Source: Acanthochlamys bracteata (taxonomy: Eukaryota; Streptophyta; Magnoliopsida; Pandanales; Velloziaceae). From it: a stretch of DNA of 64,000 nt. This document shows positions 25,134-37,856 of this stretch, in pieces (the stretch's first letter is position 1; each line of letters begins with the position of its first letter). The stretch covers positions 11,780,001 to 11,844,000 of the forward strand of contig CM034127.1 in assembly GCA_019914995.1 (NCBI GenBank), given 5' to 3'. A program made the translations under genes and the position numbers. The notes beneath the pieces are model-generated. The model saw nothing but the letters and a program-made list of their open reading frames with translations. It had not been told where the DNA came from and searched no databases.

Positions 25134-27043
25134 ATGGCGATCTCAGGAGATCTCAATCTGTTCTACTCCTTCGCTTCCTACTTGGACCAGCCTTCGATTC
25201 TACACTCAAAGGTCTGCTTTTGTTCTCTTTTTATTTTTTTAATCTCTTTTGGAATTCCAGTAAATCTTCTCGCGAATTTTTCATTTGAGAAATGAGCGTG
25301 ATTTGAAAATTTCTGTTCTCAGTAGAGAAGAGTATGGCTGATTTTGAATATTTTCTATGTTGCTTATAAGATATTAGTGAATCAGGTTATGAGCGACTGG
25401 TCTTAGCTACTTTCTGAATATTTAACTGATCAGTGCAAAACTTATTTGATTATTTTAATAATTCGTTGATTAAAATTGTGCATGTTTGTGTAAAGATGTT
25501 TTCTTTATGAGTCGGTTGTAGAGATAGATACCTGTCTTAGCAATCTTATAAGCTCGGCTAGGTTACTTCAAATTTTCATAGGCAATGGCTCATTAGAGAA
25601 TGTATATTGATTGATGGAATAGTGGGTTTGGATTTAGCGCACAATCAGACACTTTATAAGGTGCACAAGGTTTCACAAGTGCTCTTCTGCAGCAATGCAT
25701 CACTGGTATTTCTTAGTCCTTTTATCATTTAATTTTCCACTTTCTTTTGATCAATTCTGTACATAATGATAGAGCATGAGTTTGTGTAAGTATAGTTGAC
25801 ATCCATTGGAGAAATAGGGAATGGAATTTGATGTTTGCAATTTTCAAAGCTGAATTTCTGGGAAGACAAAGTGCATGCTAGCATTATATCCTGCAATACC
25901 ATTTGTTTGAGGCTCTTAAATGCATGTGCATTTGTTTTGTCTGTTGAAGAACTACTTAAACGGTAACATTTGCTTGTGAAGAATCCACCTATTGTCTTGT
26001 GGCGAAATATGGCAATGAAAATTTTAGAATTTAAGGAAGAGTTTTGAATGACAAAAGGAGACCTTACTGTTTTATGAGTAGAGAATTGCACAATGAAGTA
26101 GTAGCATCTACAAAAGATAAATGTAATGAATAACGAAGGTAAGGATATTGTAGTGGTTTATTGGACTCATATGTTTAAGAATAAGTGGATTTGTGAAGCA
26201 TTGTGACAGTGTAATCCGAAACGGAGAACCTTGGTTGAAATGGTTTGCGCATATGAGTCAGAGACTTGAATGCACTGGTTAGATAGTATATGATATAGCA
26301 AAATGGGTAGAAGAATGCCCAAAAAAAGTTGTGTAAGCTGAATTGGCATAAAGTATCAGGCTCTCAGCTATTGTTGTTGACCTTTTCAGTGATGATAACA
26401 GCATTCACCAGTTAAACTAATACTACTCTTTGTCGTTCCCATGCAGGCAAAATTTGCTGGCTTGTCCAGCAGAACTTCCAATGGTCTCAAGGTCACTCCT
26501 TCTCATTTGCTGGTGCTGAAAGGGCAAAGCACTAAAAGGAACTACCAGTGCTCCGCAGTCCTGGAGAACAAGCTTTCAGCTGCAGCTTTGAGTCAAGATA
26601 CTGAAGGCTTCCTTTTGAATGCTATTAACATGAACTTTTATGAACGCTTAAGCTTGGCCTGGAGGTTGTTGTTTCCCAACAAGACGGCAAGACACAACTC
26701 AAATGCTCGGATTGCAAAACAGAGGCTGAAGATGATACTCTTTTCTGAGAGATGTGCAGTTAGTGATGAAGCCAAGAAAAAAATCGTAAAGAATATAACT
26801 CAAGCTCTATCTGATTTTGTTGAGATAGATTCACAAGATAAGGTTCAGTTAAGTGTTTCCACAGACGCTGGTCTTGGAACCATTTACTCGGTAACTGTTC
26901 CTGTTCGTCGTGTGAAGCCAGAATATCAAGAATCTGAAGAGGACTGCATAGGTAGAATTATGGGGGCTCAATACAAGGACACTGGTGAGACATCAGGATT
27001 GGTTGATGTCACATTCGATTTTTATCTACCAAATGATAAATAG
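25134..27043 (+). CDS. MINE1: Plastid division topological specificity factor MinE
   Basis: Exons 25134-25211 and 26447-27043 join in phase to give 224 residues, close to the 229 of Arabidopsis MINE1 (At1g69390). MinE places the plastid division ring by restricting the MinD/MinC-type inhibitor, and it acts on the stromal face of the inner envelope. Residues 1 to about 75 are a Ser/Leu-rich transit region. The conserved part starts at FLLNAINMNFYERLSLAWRL, followed by NARIAKQRLKMILFSER (the counterpart of the bacterial anti-MinCD helix), ALSDFVEI and VQLSVS. The C-terminal topological domain ends in VDVTFDFYLP. An earlier in-frame ATG at 25092 would add 14 residues; I prefer 25134 because MAISGDL matches the start of relatives. 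The intron is 1.2 kb. Confidence 0.9.
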
Positions 27044-27546
27044 TCATCTAGCTCTTTGTTCTTATCTTCAGTTCCTTCTCATCTGTATTCATATGGAAAG
27101 GCTCCTTTCCGTGTTTGAGCTCAAAAGGAGAACATGTAGATGAGAGCATTTCTTTTTCTTTTGTTCTTTTCTTCTATGCGTCCTCCTTTTTCCGTACTTG
27201 AGGCTTGTACACATATATCTTCTTTTTCAGTTTCTTGTTTGGGACAAAAGTTGCTGCAGACAGCTATTACAAACGTAGAAGTTAGGTGGTTATGTATCAA
27301 ATTTCAAGCATTTATCTGATGTTGAAAGAGGCTTCTTCCAGATTGTTGTTCCAGGTGAAGGAAAGAATGCTTTCAGAATTTAGAAAGTCTTCCTATCATT
27401 GTTGCTTATGTATAAGGTGCTTATCTGCTTGCAAGCTCAAAAAAATATTCAAAAACCTGAAAGTGGACAAGCATCTTGAACCAGGTTATGATTTATTCAT
27501 TAATTGATTGAACAAGTTTTTCATGCAAAGAATTCTACAAAAGTCG
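27044..27546. other. 3' flank of MinE; no gene
   Basis: Probable 3' untranslated region and spacer. A 73-codon frame at 27286-27507 has no family likeness. Confidence 0.4.
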
Positions 27547-27768
27547 GTACGGGTGCGTTTGGGAGTACTTATGAAATAGAACTTTTCTAAAATAAAAAAT
27601 ATTTTTATTTATTTTTTTAAATAAGTTTTATTTTTTTATTTAAAAAAAATAAAAATATATAATAAAAAGATCTTATTACGTAAAATTTGTTTACACTATC
27701 TAAATTTTTAAATAAATTTTTTAACTATTTATAAAATATAAGAGTATTGGAGAAAAGTTAAATCAAAC
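27547..27768. mobile_element. Truncated MITE copy of the GGGGCGTTTGG family
   Basis: The left part, GGTGCGTTTGGGAGTACTTATG then AAATAGAACTTTT, and the following AT-rich interior match the MITE at 14688-14956 in the same order. The right terminus is decayed. Confidence 0.55.
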
Positions 27769-27780
27769 AGCAAAAGCTTA

Positions 27781-27956
27781 GGGTTGTATTGCTTTCAGTT
27801 CATTTAAATTATACAAAAAATACAATAATTTAATTTTAGTTAATTTTTCTATAGAAAAATTAACTAAAATTAATCCATTTCTAATAATATTATTTATAAT
27901 AATTTACTTCAGTAATTTATTTTTTATCAATTCACTTTTAGAGCGAAAGAACACCC
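27781..27956. mobile_element. Small MITE-like element with internal palindrome
   Basis: The ends GGGTTGTATTGCTTTC and GAGCGAAAGAACACCC are imperfect inverted repeats. The centre contains TTAGTTAATTTTTCTA paired with TAGAAAAATTAACTAA. No open frame is present. Confidence 0.45.
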
Positions 27957-28827
27957 TAATTTTGAAAAATTATAGGGAAATGGATTGAAGATGAAAGATT
28001 AAAAAAGACAAAAGAGAAGAGTAGGCTAAACCTAACCTTAACCTAATCCAAATCCAAATCCAAATTGAAGAAGGAAGCCCACAATAATTTTCAAGCTCCG
28101 TTCCAATTTCTTCACTGAAATTTCTTTCTCTCACTTCCCAATTTCCACTGAGAAATCTGAAAAACAAGCCAAACTTTTCTCCCCCAATCTCTCTTACCAA
28201 CTCATTCCCACTCAATTCTTTCAATTCCATTCAGTCCCCAAATTGTTTGATTCAATCTCATCGCCCGATCTTCAGATTCCTTTCAGAATCAATTCAATTT
28301 CCCACAGCTTCGATCGTCTATTGTCGTTGTTATCTTCAATTTGCAAGCCGAAGAATATCCCAGGGTTTTGTTTTTCTTGTCCCAAATTCGTTCCTAGGTT
28401 TCCTTTAGCTTCGAGTAATCGCGTCTGGAAACTGTTGAGTTGGTCGATTCAAACTCTAAATGGAATTGGGTTTCTGTAATGTATCGATTTTGACGGGCTT
28501 TCTGAGATTGATTCTTTCTAACAAGCAAGCAATAAACTGTTGTTTTTAAGAAAGTGGTGTTCTACTGTTTTTGGCAGTAAAGTTAATGTATCTGTAGCTT
28601 CAGGTTCATGAATGTGGAGCTTTTTGAAGTTGTTCTAATCATCAGTGTGCTTTAATTATCATAAAGTTTCAATCTTGGAACTGTTTTCTATACAGTGCAG
28701 TTGCTATATTAGGATTAGATTAAGTAGTTGTTATATATAGAGATCGAGTGGTTTTTGGTAGTGGGACTGGGCAATTTGGTGTTAGCCTTGGAAGAACGAA
28801 GCAGGGAACTACGCGTATCTGCCTCGC

Positions 28828-31800
28828 ATGGGCGAACATGGGGGCTGGGGACACCCAGGCAGTCTATTTCCTAATGGTCTCTTACCTAATCATGTGGGGA
28901 ATGTTACTCGTGTCTTGGATGCAGAAAGATGGGCAATTGCAGAGGCAAGAACGGCAAAGCTGATTGAGTGCATAAAGCCCAACCAGCCATCTGAGGACCG
29001 GCGGAATGCTGTGGCCAGATATGTCCAGGAGCTCATAACAAAGTGCATTTCCTGTAAGGTCGACTCCTATCCCACTGTTTTCTCTTTATAGATTACTTAA
29101 ATTGTCTAACTTTGTGGACTTCTGTTGTGGAAGGCCAGTATAGCTTATGATGTTGTTTCTGTTAATTTTCCTATGTGGTAGTGTATAAAGGCCATTTTCT
29201 AAGTTAACAGTTGGGTCTGTTAAACTGTGAAGATCCTCTGATGACAGGAAATGCGAAAGCTGCATTGTGGTTACTGTTGGTCCATCTTTTATGGCATGAA
29301 TCTGGTTTTTAAAAATTTTTTTTTCTAAAATATATATTTTTTCATAATGATAAAATCCATGCTTCTGTTCTATGTTATTTACTTGGAAGAAAGGGCTATA
29401 ATTGGGTAATTGTCATTCTAGATGGCAATTTTTTTAATGGTAAATGCATGCTCTGTTCTATGTTATTTACTTCAAAGTTAGACTATAGTTTGGAAGTGGG
29501 CATTGCTTGGTGTCAGTCTAGATTGCGAGTGCATCCAAAGTTGTTGTAAGGAGACCTTCTTTCTGCATGGGCTGATAAACTATTATTTCCATACTATTCT
29601 TCATCAATTTTCATATATTTGACCTAAAGAAGCTGGAGCATTCTATATTCTTTTTATTTTTCCTCAAAGAAATGAGGAGCTCTTGACTTCTCTTTTTCAG
29701 TCCAGAATCTTGTTTTCCATTGTTACGTAAACCTAGATTATTGCACATGTTTTGCATTGATGTCTGTAGATAATTTCGTTTCCAGTTTGATTCTTGTTAG
29801 TGATCTATATGAACTTCAGGTTTCTAACTGAGTCCATATTAGTTAAAGAGGAACTTGAATGAAGGTTGCGTAGAAGTTCATGCCTTATGCTGGTGTATTC
29901 TTTCTGTTGATATTGTTATGGTCCATCCACATACATGATGATATAAACTACAGGCATTTAATTTGCTCCTTAGGTTTCATATTGTTAGCTTGTATTTATG
30001 AATGCGACACGTTTTTAGAAATGAAATTACTGTAATAGATTTGAAACATAAATTTTTTATTAGAAGGTCTGATATGAAACATTCCAATTTTCGTTGGAAT
30101 GATATCTACATGAGCGTTAGTGTAGCTTCTTCATGTTTTCAGGTCTTTGCTTTTGGATCAGTACCTTTGAAGACCTATTTACCGGATGGAGATATCGATT
30201 TGACTGCATGTAGTGAAAGTGAAAGCTTGAAAGAAACTTGGGCCAATGAGGTCCGTGATATGCTGGAAAGTGAAGAAAAAAGGGAGACTGCAGAATTTCA
30301 TGTGAAAGAAGTTCAATACATTCAAGCTGAAGTACGTTATTTTTTTATTCTCCATTTGATAGTTAGCATATTTCAATTCTCTCTATTGCATAAAGGTGCT
30401 GTTTGTTTGCCTTGCAAGTTGTCAGAATTGATTTTTAGATACTAGATTTTCGTCTGGTGGAAAGCATTTTGATACATGAAGAGGAACTTCAGTTGTTGTT
30501 TGGCATTTAGCAAGTTATGGAATAGTATTTATGCTCTACTAGATGATAGATAATATTTTGAGCTGTGATGTTTCCATGTGTGGTTGTGATGTATGAAGCT
30601 GTCTCCAGGAGATGATGAATAACTTACAGTTAGAACTCATTAAAGCATTTTTCTAGGTACATAGGATCCGTTTGGCAGTGCGTTTCATAAGCTGCTTATC
30701 AGCTTTTCTCAACTTTTTTTCATTTCACGTTTTTCAATACATATTTTATAAGTATATAAAAAATTTATTTAAAAATTTAGAAAGTGTAGAAAAATTCTAC
30801 GAAGTGAGATCTTTTTATTGCATATTTTTATTATTTTTTTTAAAGTAAAAAAAATATAGCTCGTTTTTCAAAAAAGATAAAAATACCCTCCATTTCACAA
30901 AAGCTCCATTTCATAAGCAATCCCAAACGCCCCCATAATCTGATAGTGCAGACTATTCTGGGTTCAGTTTTCTGTCTCTCTCTGGCCAGGATTTAAGGAA
31001 ATTAGTTATGCTTAAATTAATTTTCACACCTCATTTATTTTTTTTAGAATCAAAATTTTATATAATTTGGAAGTAGGTTTTTCATGATGTTGATTCAAAT
31101 TTGGTTATTCAACTTAATATTTGACGTCTATTGCAGGTAAAGATAATAAAGTGTTTGGTTGAGAACATTGTTGTGGATATATCTTTTAATCAGGTTGGCG
31201 GGCTTTGCACGCTTTGTTTTCTTGAGGAGGTGAGGATTTAATTAGTTGGTGTAGATTGGTTTTGTTTCCCATTGTCCATCGCTAGTCTGTGATTTTGCTA
31301 ACTCAGCTTTGTTTGGACATTTTCTAGATTGACCATTTGATAAATCAGAACAATCTGTTTAAGCGGAGTATAATATTGATAAAGGCATGGTGTTATTATG
31401 AAAGCCGTATATTGGGTGCTCATCATGGGCTTATCTCTACATATGCATTGGAAATCTTGGTTCTTTACATCTTCCATGTTTTCAATAATTCATTTGCTGG
31501 ACCACTTGAGGTAACTGTAGTTCTTCAGTGTGTATTACTCTGACAGCTTATGCAGTTTCCTATCCTCTAAACTCTTAAGTTAACCATCTTATCTTTTAAG
31601 TATAGGTACTCTATCGCTTTCTGGAATTTTTTAGCTATTTCGACTGGGACAACTTTTGTGTTAGTCTATGGGGTCCCGTTCCTATTAGTTCTCTCCCTGA
31701 TTTGACTGGTATGTTTAAATACCTATGCTTTTACCTAGGTTACTGCAGACATATAAGATCTTGATGACTGTTCCTTGTTGATAACCATGCAGCTCAACCT

Positions 31801-34800
31801 CCTCGGAAGGATGGCGGTGAATTGCTTCTAAGCAATCTTTTTCTGAATGCATGCAGCACCTTTTATGGTGTTCATCCTGAGAATCAAAGCCAGCCTTTTC
31901 TAACAAAGTATTTTAATGTTATTGATCCTCTTCGAACTAACAACAACCTTGGACGGAGTGTTAGTAAAGGTAGTTTCTGTTGTATTGAGCAAAGCATTTT
32001 AATGTTATGGGTCACAGGACCTTGCATGATGTTTTGATCACGATAATATTTTTATTTGAAGATATAGCCAAAGAGTAGAAAGCTGTTCTTGTCATTTGGT
32101 TTCCTTCAAAATATAACAGAAGTTTTAATGACATTTTTTAATGTTTTGAGTTATTTCGTTTTTGACCTTAAGTGGTTTGTTATTTTTTTGGTGATGGGGA
32201 TTAAGAAATCATTTTCATAGGGGCTATATATGTAGTAGATGAAAGGTGCTTCCTTTGATGTTATTTCTCTGAACCTGCCTTTTGGTATTTGTTGAACATT
32301 TTTGATAGCTAGCCATTATTAACTGTTCTATGCACCTTAAAGAATTGTCTTTGTATTACTATAATCTAATCAACTACTTGGAAGCACTACTTGATTATTT
32401 TGGACATTTCCTTTCTGTTGTTTTCTTAATTCCTGACTATTAGCATGTTTCTGTTTTTTTTCCCTGTTGTTTCGTGTTTTGACCTAAGTGGTTTGTTATT
32501 TTTGTGGTGATGGGGATTAAGAAATCATTTTAGTTAGGCTTCAGTATATATGTGGTAGAAGAAAGGTCCTTCTTTTGAAGTTATTTCTCTAAACCTGCCT
32601 TTTGGCGTTTGTTGAACATTTTTGATAGCTGGCAATTATTAACTGTTCTATGCCCCTTAAAGAATTGCCTTTGTATTACTATAATCTACTGAATTACTTG
32701 GAAGCATGACTTTAATAAAAAATTCTATTATTTTGGACATTTCCTTTTTGTTGTATTCTTCAGTCCTTGTCGGTGATGCATGTTAGTTTCTATTAACTTT
32801 TAGCTTGGGATACCTTTTCAGAAACGATACGGGGCACCTCTCAGTTGCCGACAATATTTTTTCATTTCTGTTCAGGCATTGTGATTGTTATAACAATGGA
32901 CCTGTCCATAGGCTGTAGTAAATGTATTTTTCTGTATTTCAGGCAATTTCTATAGAATACGAAGTGCTTTTGCTTTTGGAGCTAAAAGATTGGCAAGATT
33001 ATTAGAGTGTCCAAAAGAAGACCTGATTGCGGAGGTAAATCAATTTTTTACGAACACTTGGGAAAGACATGGCAGTGGGCACCGACCTGATGCTCCTAGT
33101 GGACCTTTGCACTACATTAGGCCTGAGGAGACTGTACAAGTCAACAACTCCAGAATTTCTGAAAGTGTCCAGAAGAAAAGCAATGAAGGGTTTTCTGCGG
33201 CTGGTAAGGAGTGGCAGGTTGAAGGAAAGCTTTTGTCTCAGGTTTCCACTTCTCAAGTAGCTAATGTCGCTAGCCAGTCTAAAAGCATTAATATTGCTTC
33301 AGTTACTCATGCTCAGATTCCGAAATATAATAGTGTGCAATCTAAATCTAGGGTGGCCGACCAAGTAGACAGAAGCAGTAGCTCAAGCAGCACTACCCCT
33401 ATAGAGAAGAACCAGAAGAATTTGAGGGCTGATTGTTCCATGAATGATCAGGAAGGGCAGGCTAGGTTTCAATTTGCTAGGACACGATCTAGTCCTGATT
33501 TGACTGATACGTCTGCGGAGATTTTGGCAAGGGGTAGGCGTAGGGTAGTGAATGCAATCAAAGAACAAATTGCTAATGCAAGATCCGATTATGTACGAAG
33601 GAAAAAGAACTTCAGTTCTGAGGCATCAAGTGGTTCAAGTTCAGTTTTGTCCTTTGATGATCCTTCATCCTCGAGGCAAACACCATCCCATCAAAGCCTT
33701 GATAATGCTGTGGATGCTCACAGTGTCATGAACAGTCAGCATGGTGATGCTAACTTCTCAAGGGATGAACATGTGGATTCCCACGGTGTCTCGAACAGTC
33801 AGCATGGTGATGTTAACTTTTCAAGGGATGAACATAGTTCTCTTTCTGAACTGCTAGAGTTGCAACAAAATATGAGTCAGGAAGAGCAAGATTTCGTAAA
33901 TATGATGGCAACCGCCAGGATGCATAATTTTAGTGGGCAAGTTCCTTTCCCAATGCATTTGACATCTCCTCTTCTGCCTTTCCAGTATTCACCTGTTGTT
34001 GCCTCAGTACGTTACGGTCAGAGAAGCATGGCTGGATTGATTCCTACAAGTGCTCCTATGGTTGATCCATCTTGGGGTTCAAATGTGCAGTTTCCCCAAG
34101 GCCTTACTTCATCACTGTTACCTCAATATTTCCCTGTAACCAATCAGAATACTAACACAGATGACTTAGTAGAATCTGGTAATGAGGGTCCTGCATTGAA
34201 TACAGACGACAATGATCATGGCTTTTGGCAAGAAAGTGACATTGGACGCACCAGAGGATTTGATCCTGATAATGGAGGTTTCCAGACTCATAAATTTGAT
34301 GAGAAACATCTGTCAACATCAGCTAGCCTTAATACTGTTTCTCCACCTCGTATTAGTAACACTGGTTATCCTAGAAGTCGGCACAAACATAGTAGAGAAA
34401 ATAGAGGACCATTGAGAGATGACAATGCTGATTCCATACAGTATCATTCTAGTAGAGGGAATGAGCTTCACTCTGTCAACAAGAATGGAAGTATGAGGCT
34501 TTCTAGTGCATCCCAGGCAAGCTCTTCTGGGGGTAAAGCTGGGATTGAAAATGTAAGGGATGCATCACCTGCGAGGGTTTCAAAGTCAGCCAGGGATAAT
34601 TGGGGTAGGAAGCCATCACCTTCTGCGACCTTGTATGGAAATTCTCAGACAGGGGGGCATGAACAATGTTCACCAGATCATGTTTCTGTACAGGAAGATG
34701 ATGACAGCAGAGAGTGGGTCACTCTTTCGCCACTTGGGAATGATATTGTAGTAACAAACTCGGTTCCAGCTGCCGAACATAGAAGCCAGCAGTTAGCTGG

Positions 34801-36303
34801 ATATGAACTGGAACAAATAAGTCATTCTGAGCAGTTTGTCCCGGCTTCGCCTGTGAGTCTTGGTAATTCACGGCAAAGAGCAGCCGATAATCCTGCAGTT
34901 TTTCCTTTCGCATTTTATCCAACAGGGCTGCCTATTCAATTTACATTCGTTCCTGTTTATAATATTTTGTCTGATGCTGGAAGTTCTGATGCATCGTCAA
35001 GTCATTTTGAGAGGGATGATTCAGTTGATCATTCTTATACAAGCCAATCAGATCCAAGCTTTGAGATAGGTGAAAGTGCTGATCGGTTGGATGTACAAGT
35101 TATCAGTGGTGCTTCAAATTCTGTGCCAGAGCCTTCTGGTGGGCACAGGTCTGATATTCTCAATGGCGACTTTGTTAGCCACTGGCAGAATCTGCAATAT
35201 GGGAGATTATGCCAAAATACTCGTCCTCATGGATCCATGATTGGTTCTCCTATGATGGTGCCACCTGTGTACTTGCAAGGCCATTTTCCATGGGAAGGTC
35301 CTGGGAGACCCCTGCCAACAAATGTTAATATGGTTTATGGGCCTAGAGTGGTTCCAGTTGCTGCACCCATCCAACCCGGTCCTAATCGGTCTGCAACTGC
35401 ATTTCCACGCTATGGAGATGAAGCCCCAAGGTTTCGTGGTGGTACAGGGACCTATCTCCCCAATCCTGTAAGATCTACAAACTTTCCCTGCATGCTATTG
35501 AACAATTCGAATAATTCCTCTCAGTACATTCTTGAGTGAATTTCCAATCTAAGAGAATACAAGTTGCGGATACTGTTGGTTGCACTGTTGCACAGTCCTT
35601 AAAATTCTTTGATGGTGATTGGAGGGGCATTAGAGTAATAACACATGTAATAAGTTTGTTACCTTTGGTTAATTTCTTTCTTATAAAGAGTTATAGTATT
35701 GTAAGATAAATGATTGGAAATAGCAGTAAGCTAAGAATATTATGTTTTCTTTGTTTTGTGCAGAAGACATCCTATAGGGATCGGCAAACTTTGAACACCA
35801 GGAACCACAGGGGGAATTACAATTATGATCGCGGTGAACATAATGATAGAGATGGAAATTGGGTAAGCTCGAAGTGGAGAATGGGTGGGCGTGGCCATTC
35901 TAGGAATCATTCTGATAAGCAAAGCTCAAAGCCTGACAGGTCGAGCACATCTCAGAGTCGACCTGATAGGTCGTGGGAAACATTTAGGCATAATCGTGTT
36001 TCTTCATATCAAGCAACATCAAGTGCGGTTGGCACAAATGCAGATGGTGTTGGACCATCTGGAGCTGCAGGCCCTTCTGTTATGATGTTGTATCCATATG
36101 ATCAAGGTGTTGGTTATAACATCAATGCTGAATCACTTGAATTTGGATCCCTTGGGCCTGTTCATTTACCTGCTACAAAGGAACTACAGCAGCATGGTGA
36201 TGAGAATCAGGTTAGAGTACGCCAGCAAAGGTATGGTTCATGTCGAGGAGCTTCTCCACGTTCTTCTCCAGATCAACCCTCTTCCCCACAATTCCACAGG
36301 TAG
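28828..36303 (+). CDS. Nucleotidyltransferase-fold protein with PAP/OAS1-like domain (At3g51620-like)
   Basis: Eight exons join in phase: 28828-29058, 30143-30331, 31137-31229, 31328-31510, 31606-31708, 31793-31969, 32943-35467 and 35764-36303, giving 1346 residues. The catalytic fold is in exons 2-3: FGSVPLKTYL supplies the G-S helix motif (residues 82-83), DGDIDLTA the two metal-binding aspartates (94 and 96), and VVDISFNQ the third (154). Exons 4-7 (SIILIKAWCYYESRILG, LISTYALEILVLYIFH, FYRIRSAFAFGAKRLARLL) form the PAP-associated helical domain. From about residue 350 the protein is Ser/Asn/Gly/Gln-rich and probably disordered, ending in an Arg-rich part (RNHRGNYNYDRG, RGHSRNHSD). The family resembles non-canonical poly(A) or poly(U) polymerases; substrate and product are unknown. 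The start ATG (MGEHGGWG) follows an apparent leader from about 28050. Confidence 0.88.
30664..30935. mobile_element. MITE in an intron of the nucleotidyltransferase gene
   Basis: The left end CCGTTTGGCAGTGCGTTTCA then TAAGCTGCTTATC and the right end TAAGCAATCCCAAACGCCCC are the ends of the 14688 MITE in reverse order. The interior also matches in reverse orientation (TTTTATAAGTATATAAAAAA, GAAAAATTCTACGAAGTGAG). It sits between coding exons 2 and 3. Confidence 0.7.
32150..32762. repeat. Tandem duplication of intron sequence, period 316 bp
   Basis: Two direct copies lie in the intron before the largest exon. GTGATGGGGATTAAGAAATC occurs at 32191 and again at 32507, and the following 200 bases (AACATTTTTGATAGCT, AATTATTAACTGTTCTATGC in copy 2, TTTGTATTACTATAATCTA) also repeat. 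The copies are about 90 percent alike by eye. It is an intronic duplication with no coding effect visible. Confidence 0.85.
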
Positions 36304-37856
36304 AACTTTATTTGTTCGGCAGTATCTTTTCCTTCCTTTTTGTAGTACCTTACAAGAGCAGATGCCGGGCAAAAATTTTAGGTTATTTTGATTAATTATT
36401 AGTAATTGACAGAAGATCTAAAGCTGTGTTTTAGTGACGTGTTGTTACATAATATGGTATCATTTATGAATATTTGGAAGTCAAGTTAACTTTTCTGTAT
36501 GTCTTGGTTGTATGATTGTGTTTTCTTATTGTTTTATGTTTTTTTTTTTAATTTAAATTTAAATTTTCAACAGATTTCTTATAATATTTGCTAATTGATT
36601 ATCTTATCAAGGGCCTTTAATTATTATCCAGATTGATGAACCAAAAGAAATATAAGTTGAAAGATGAGGAATTCCCTCCTTAACATTTCCAACAGAAGGA
36701 GATGTTGGGGGAAATATCTATGACTGCAAACTATCCGATCATGAAACATTATACTTGTCTCCTCACACATAACCATCTTTCTTCAATCCATTTCTTGTAC
36801 ATCAAGTGAGTTCATGTTGTAGTACTGTTTAAACCATTTTAATCTGCTCGTTTCATAGGTATAGGATGGACTATGGTTAAGGGAATCTCAGTTGTAGTCT
36901 GTAGGCAACCGAGAACAATTGACCTAGGCTTCGTAAATGTGCAAGTTAGATGTCAACTGTCAGCTGTAGGATGTTATGTTATTGTTTCCGGCAACAGAAA
37001 CTTAGATTTCTGTTGTATATCTTAGGTTGAGATTGGGAAGCCACAACGCAGCTACTTTGAATAGATTTTCAAAATTCTAACAATATGTTGATGAATTTGA
37101 TCATATGATCTGTTATTATTCTTGTTTATCTGTCTTCGATCAAGGTTTTTCTTTTTCTGATACTATCTATGTTGAACTAAATAGTTGAAACTTATTTCTG
37201 TACAGCGATATAGCTAGTTAGAACTTGTGTTTCAAATGCTCATTTCGTACATGTTTTTGTGGACTGTATACAATGCATGAGCCTTTTTTGGTAGAGCATG
37301 AAGCTCATCAATGATTTAAATATTGGTAAAGCTGCTCTGCTTGTTGCTGTTAGCAAGTGAAACTGCAATGCTTGGAGTTTAAATTTTTTTTTTTTTTTTT
37401 CAATAGATACTAAACCAGGTTTTAGTTAAATCTAAGCAATTGCCTTTCAAGATAATCGTTATTGTTGAAGTCAATAGAATTGAGCCCAGATTTTGATGCA
37501 ATATTATGTATGCAGTTGAGTAGCAGGGTTTTAGATATTGTTGTGGCTGCACAGCAGTGTAAAACAGAGTTTTAAGGTAGGCTTCTGGCTGGTAATTTCA
37601 GATAATAATGCTAAAAGGACAGGAAAAAAACTAGAAATATTTTGAAATTAATGGAGTATGTAAGAAAAATAATGTACAAGCTTAAAATCCTTTGGCTAAT
37701 GTTTACAGAAAACTCATCTCTTATCGACTGAGGTAATTTTCACTTTGTGAAAGAAAGATGAAACCGTCCTGTACAAGACTAAGCTCGTCATGGTACCCTA
37801 TGGAACTATTATGCAAGTACTAGTTCCGCAGATATCAAAAAGATGAAACCTTCCTC
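36304..37856. other. Convergent 3' flanks; no gene
   Basis: This lies between the stop of the plus-strand nucleotidyltransferase gene and the stop of the minus-strand PsaN-like gene. It has T-rich tracts (near 36540 and 37387) and no supported frame. A splice signal at the very end of the upstream gene (CCACAG then GTAGAAC) leaves open a further 3' exon, but I saw no partner. Confidence 0.45.
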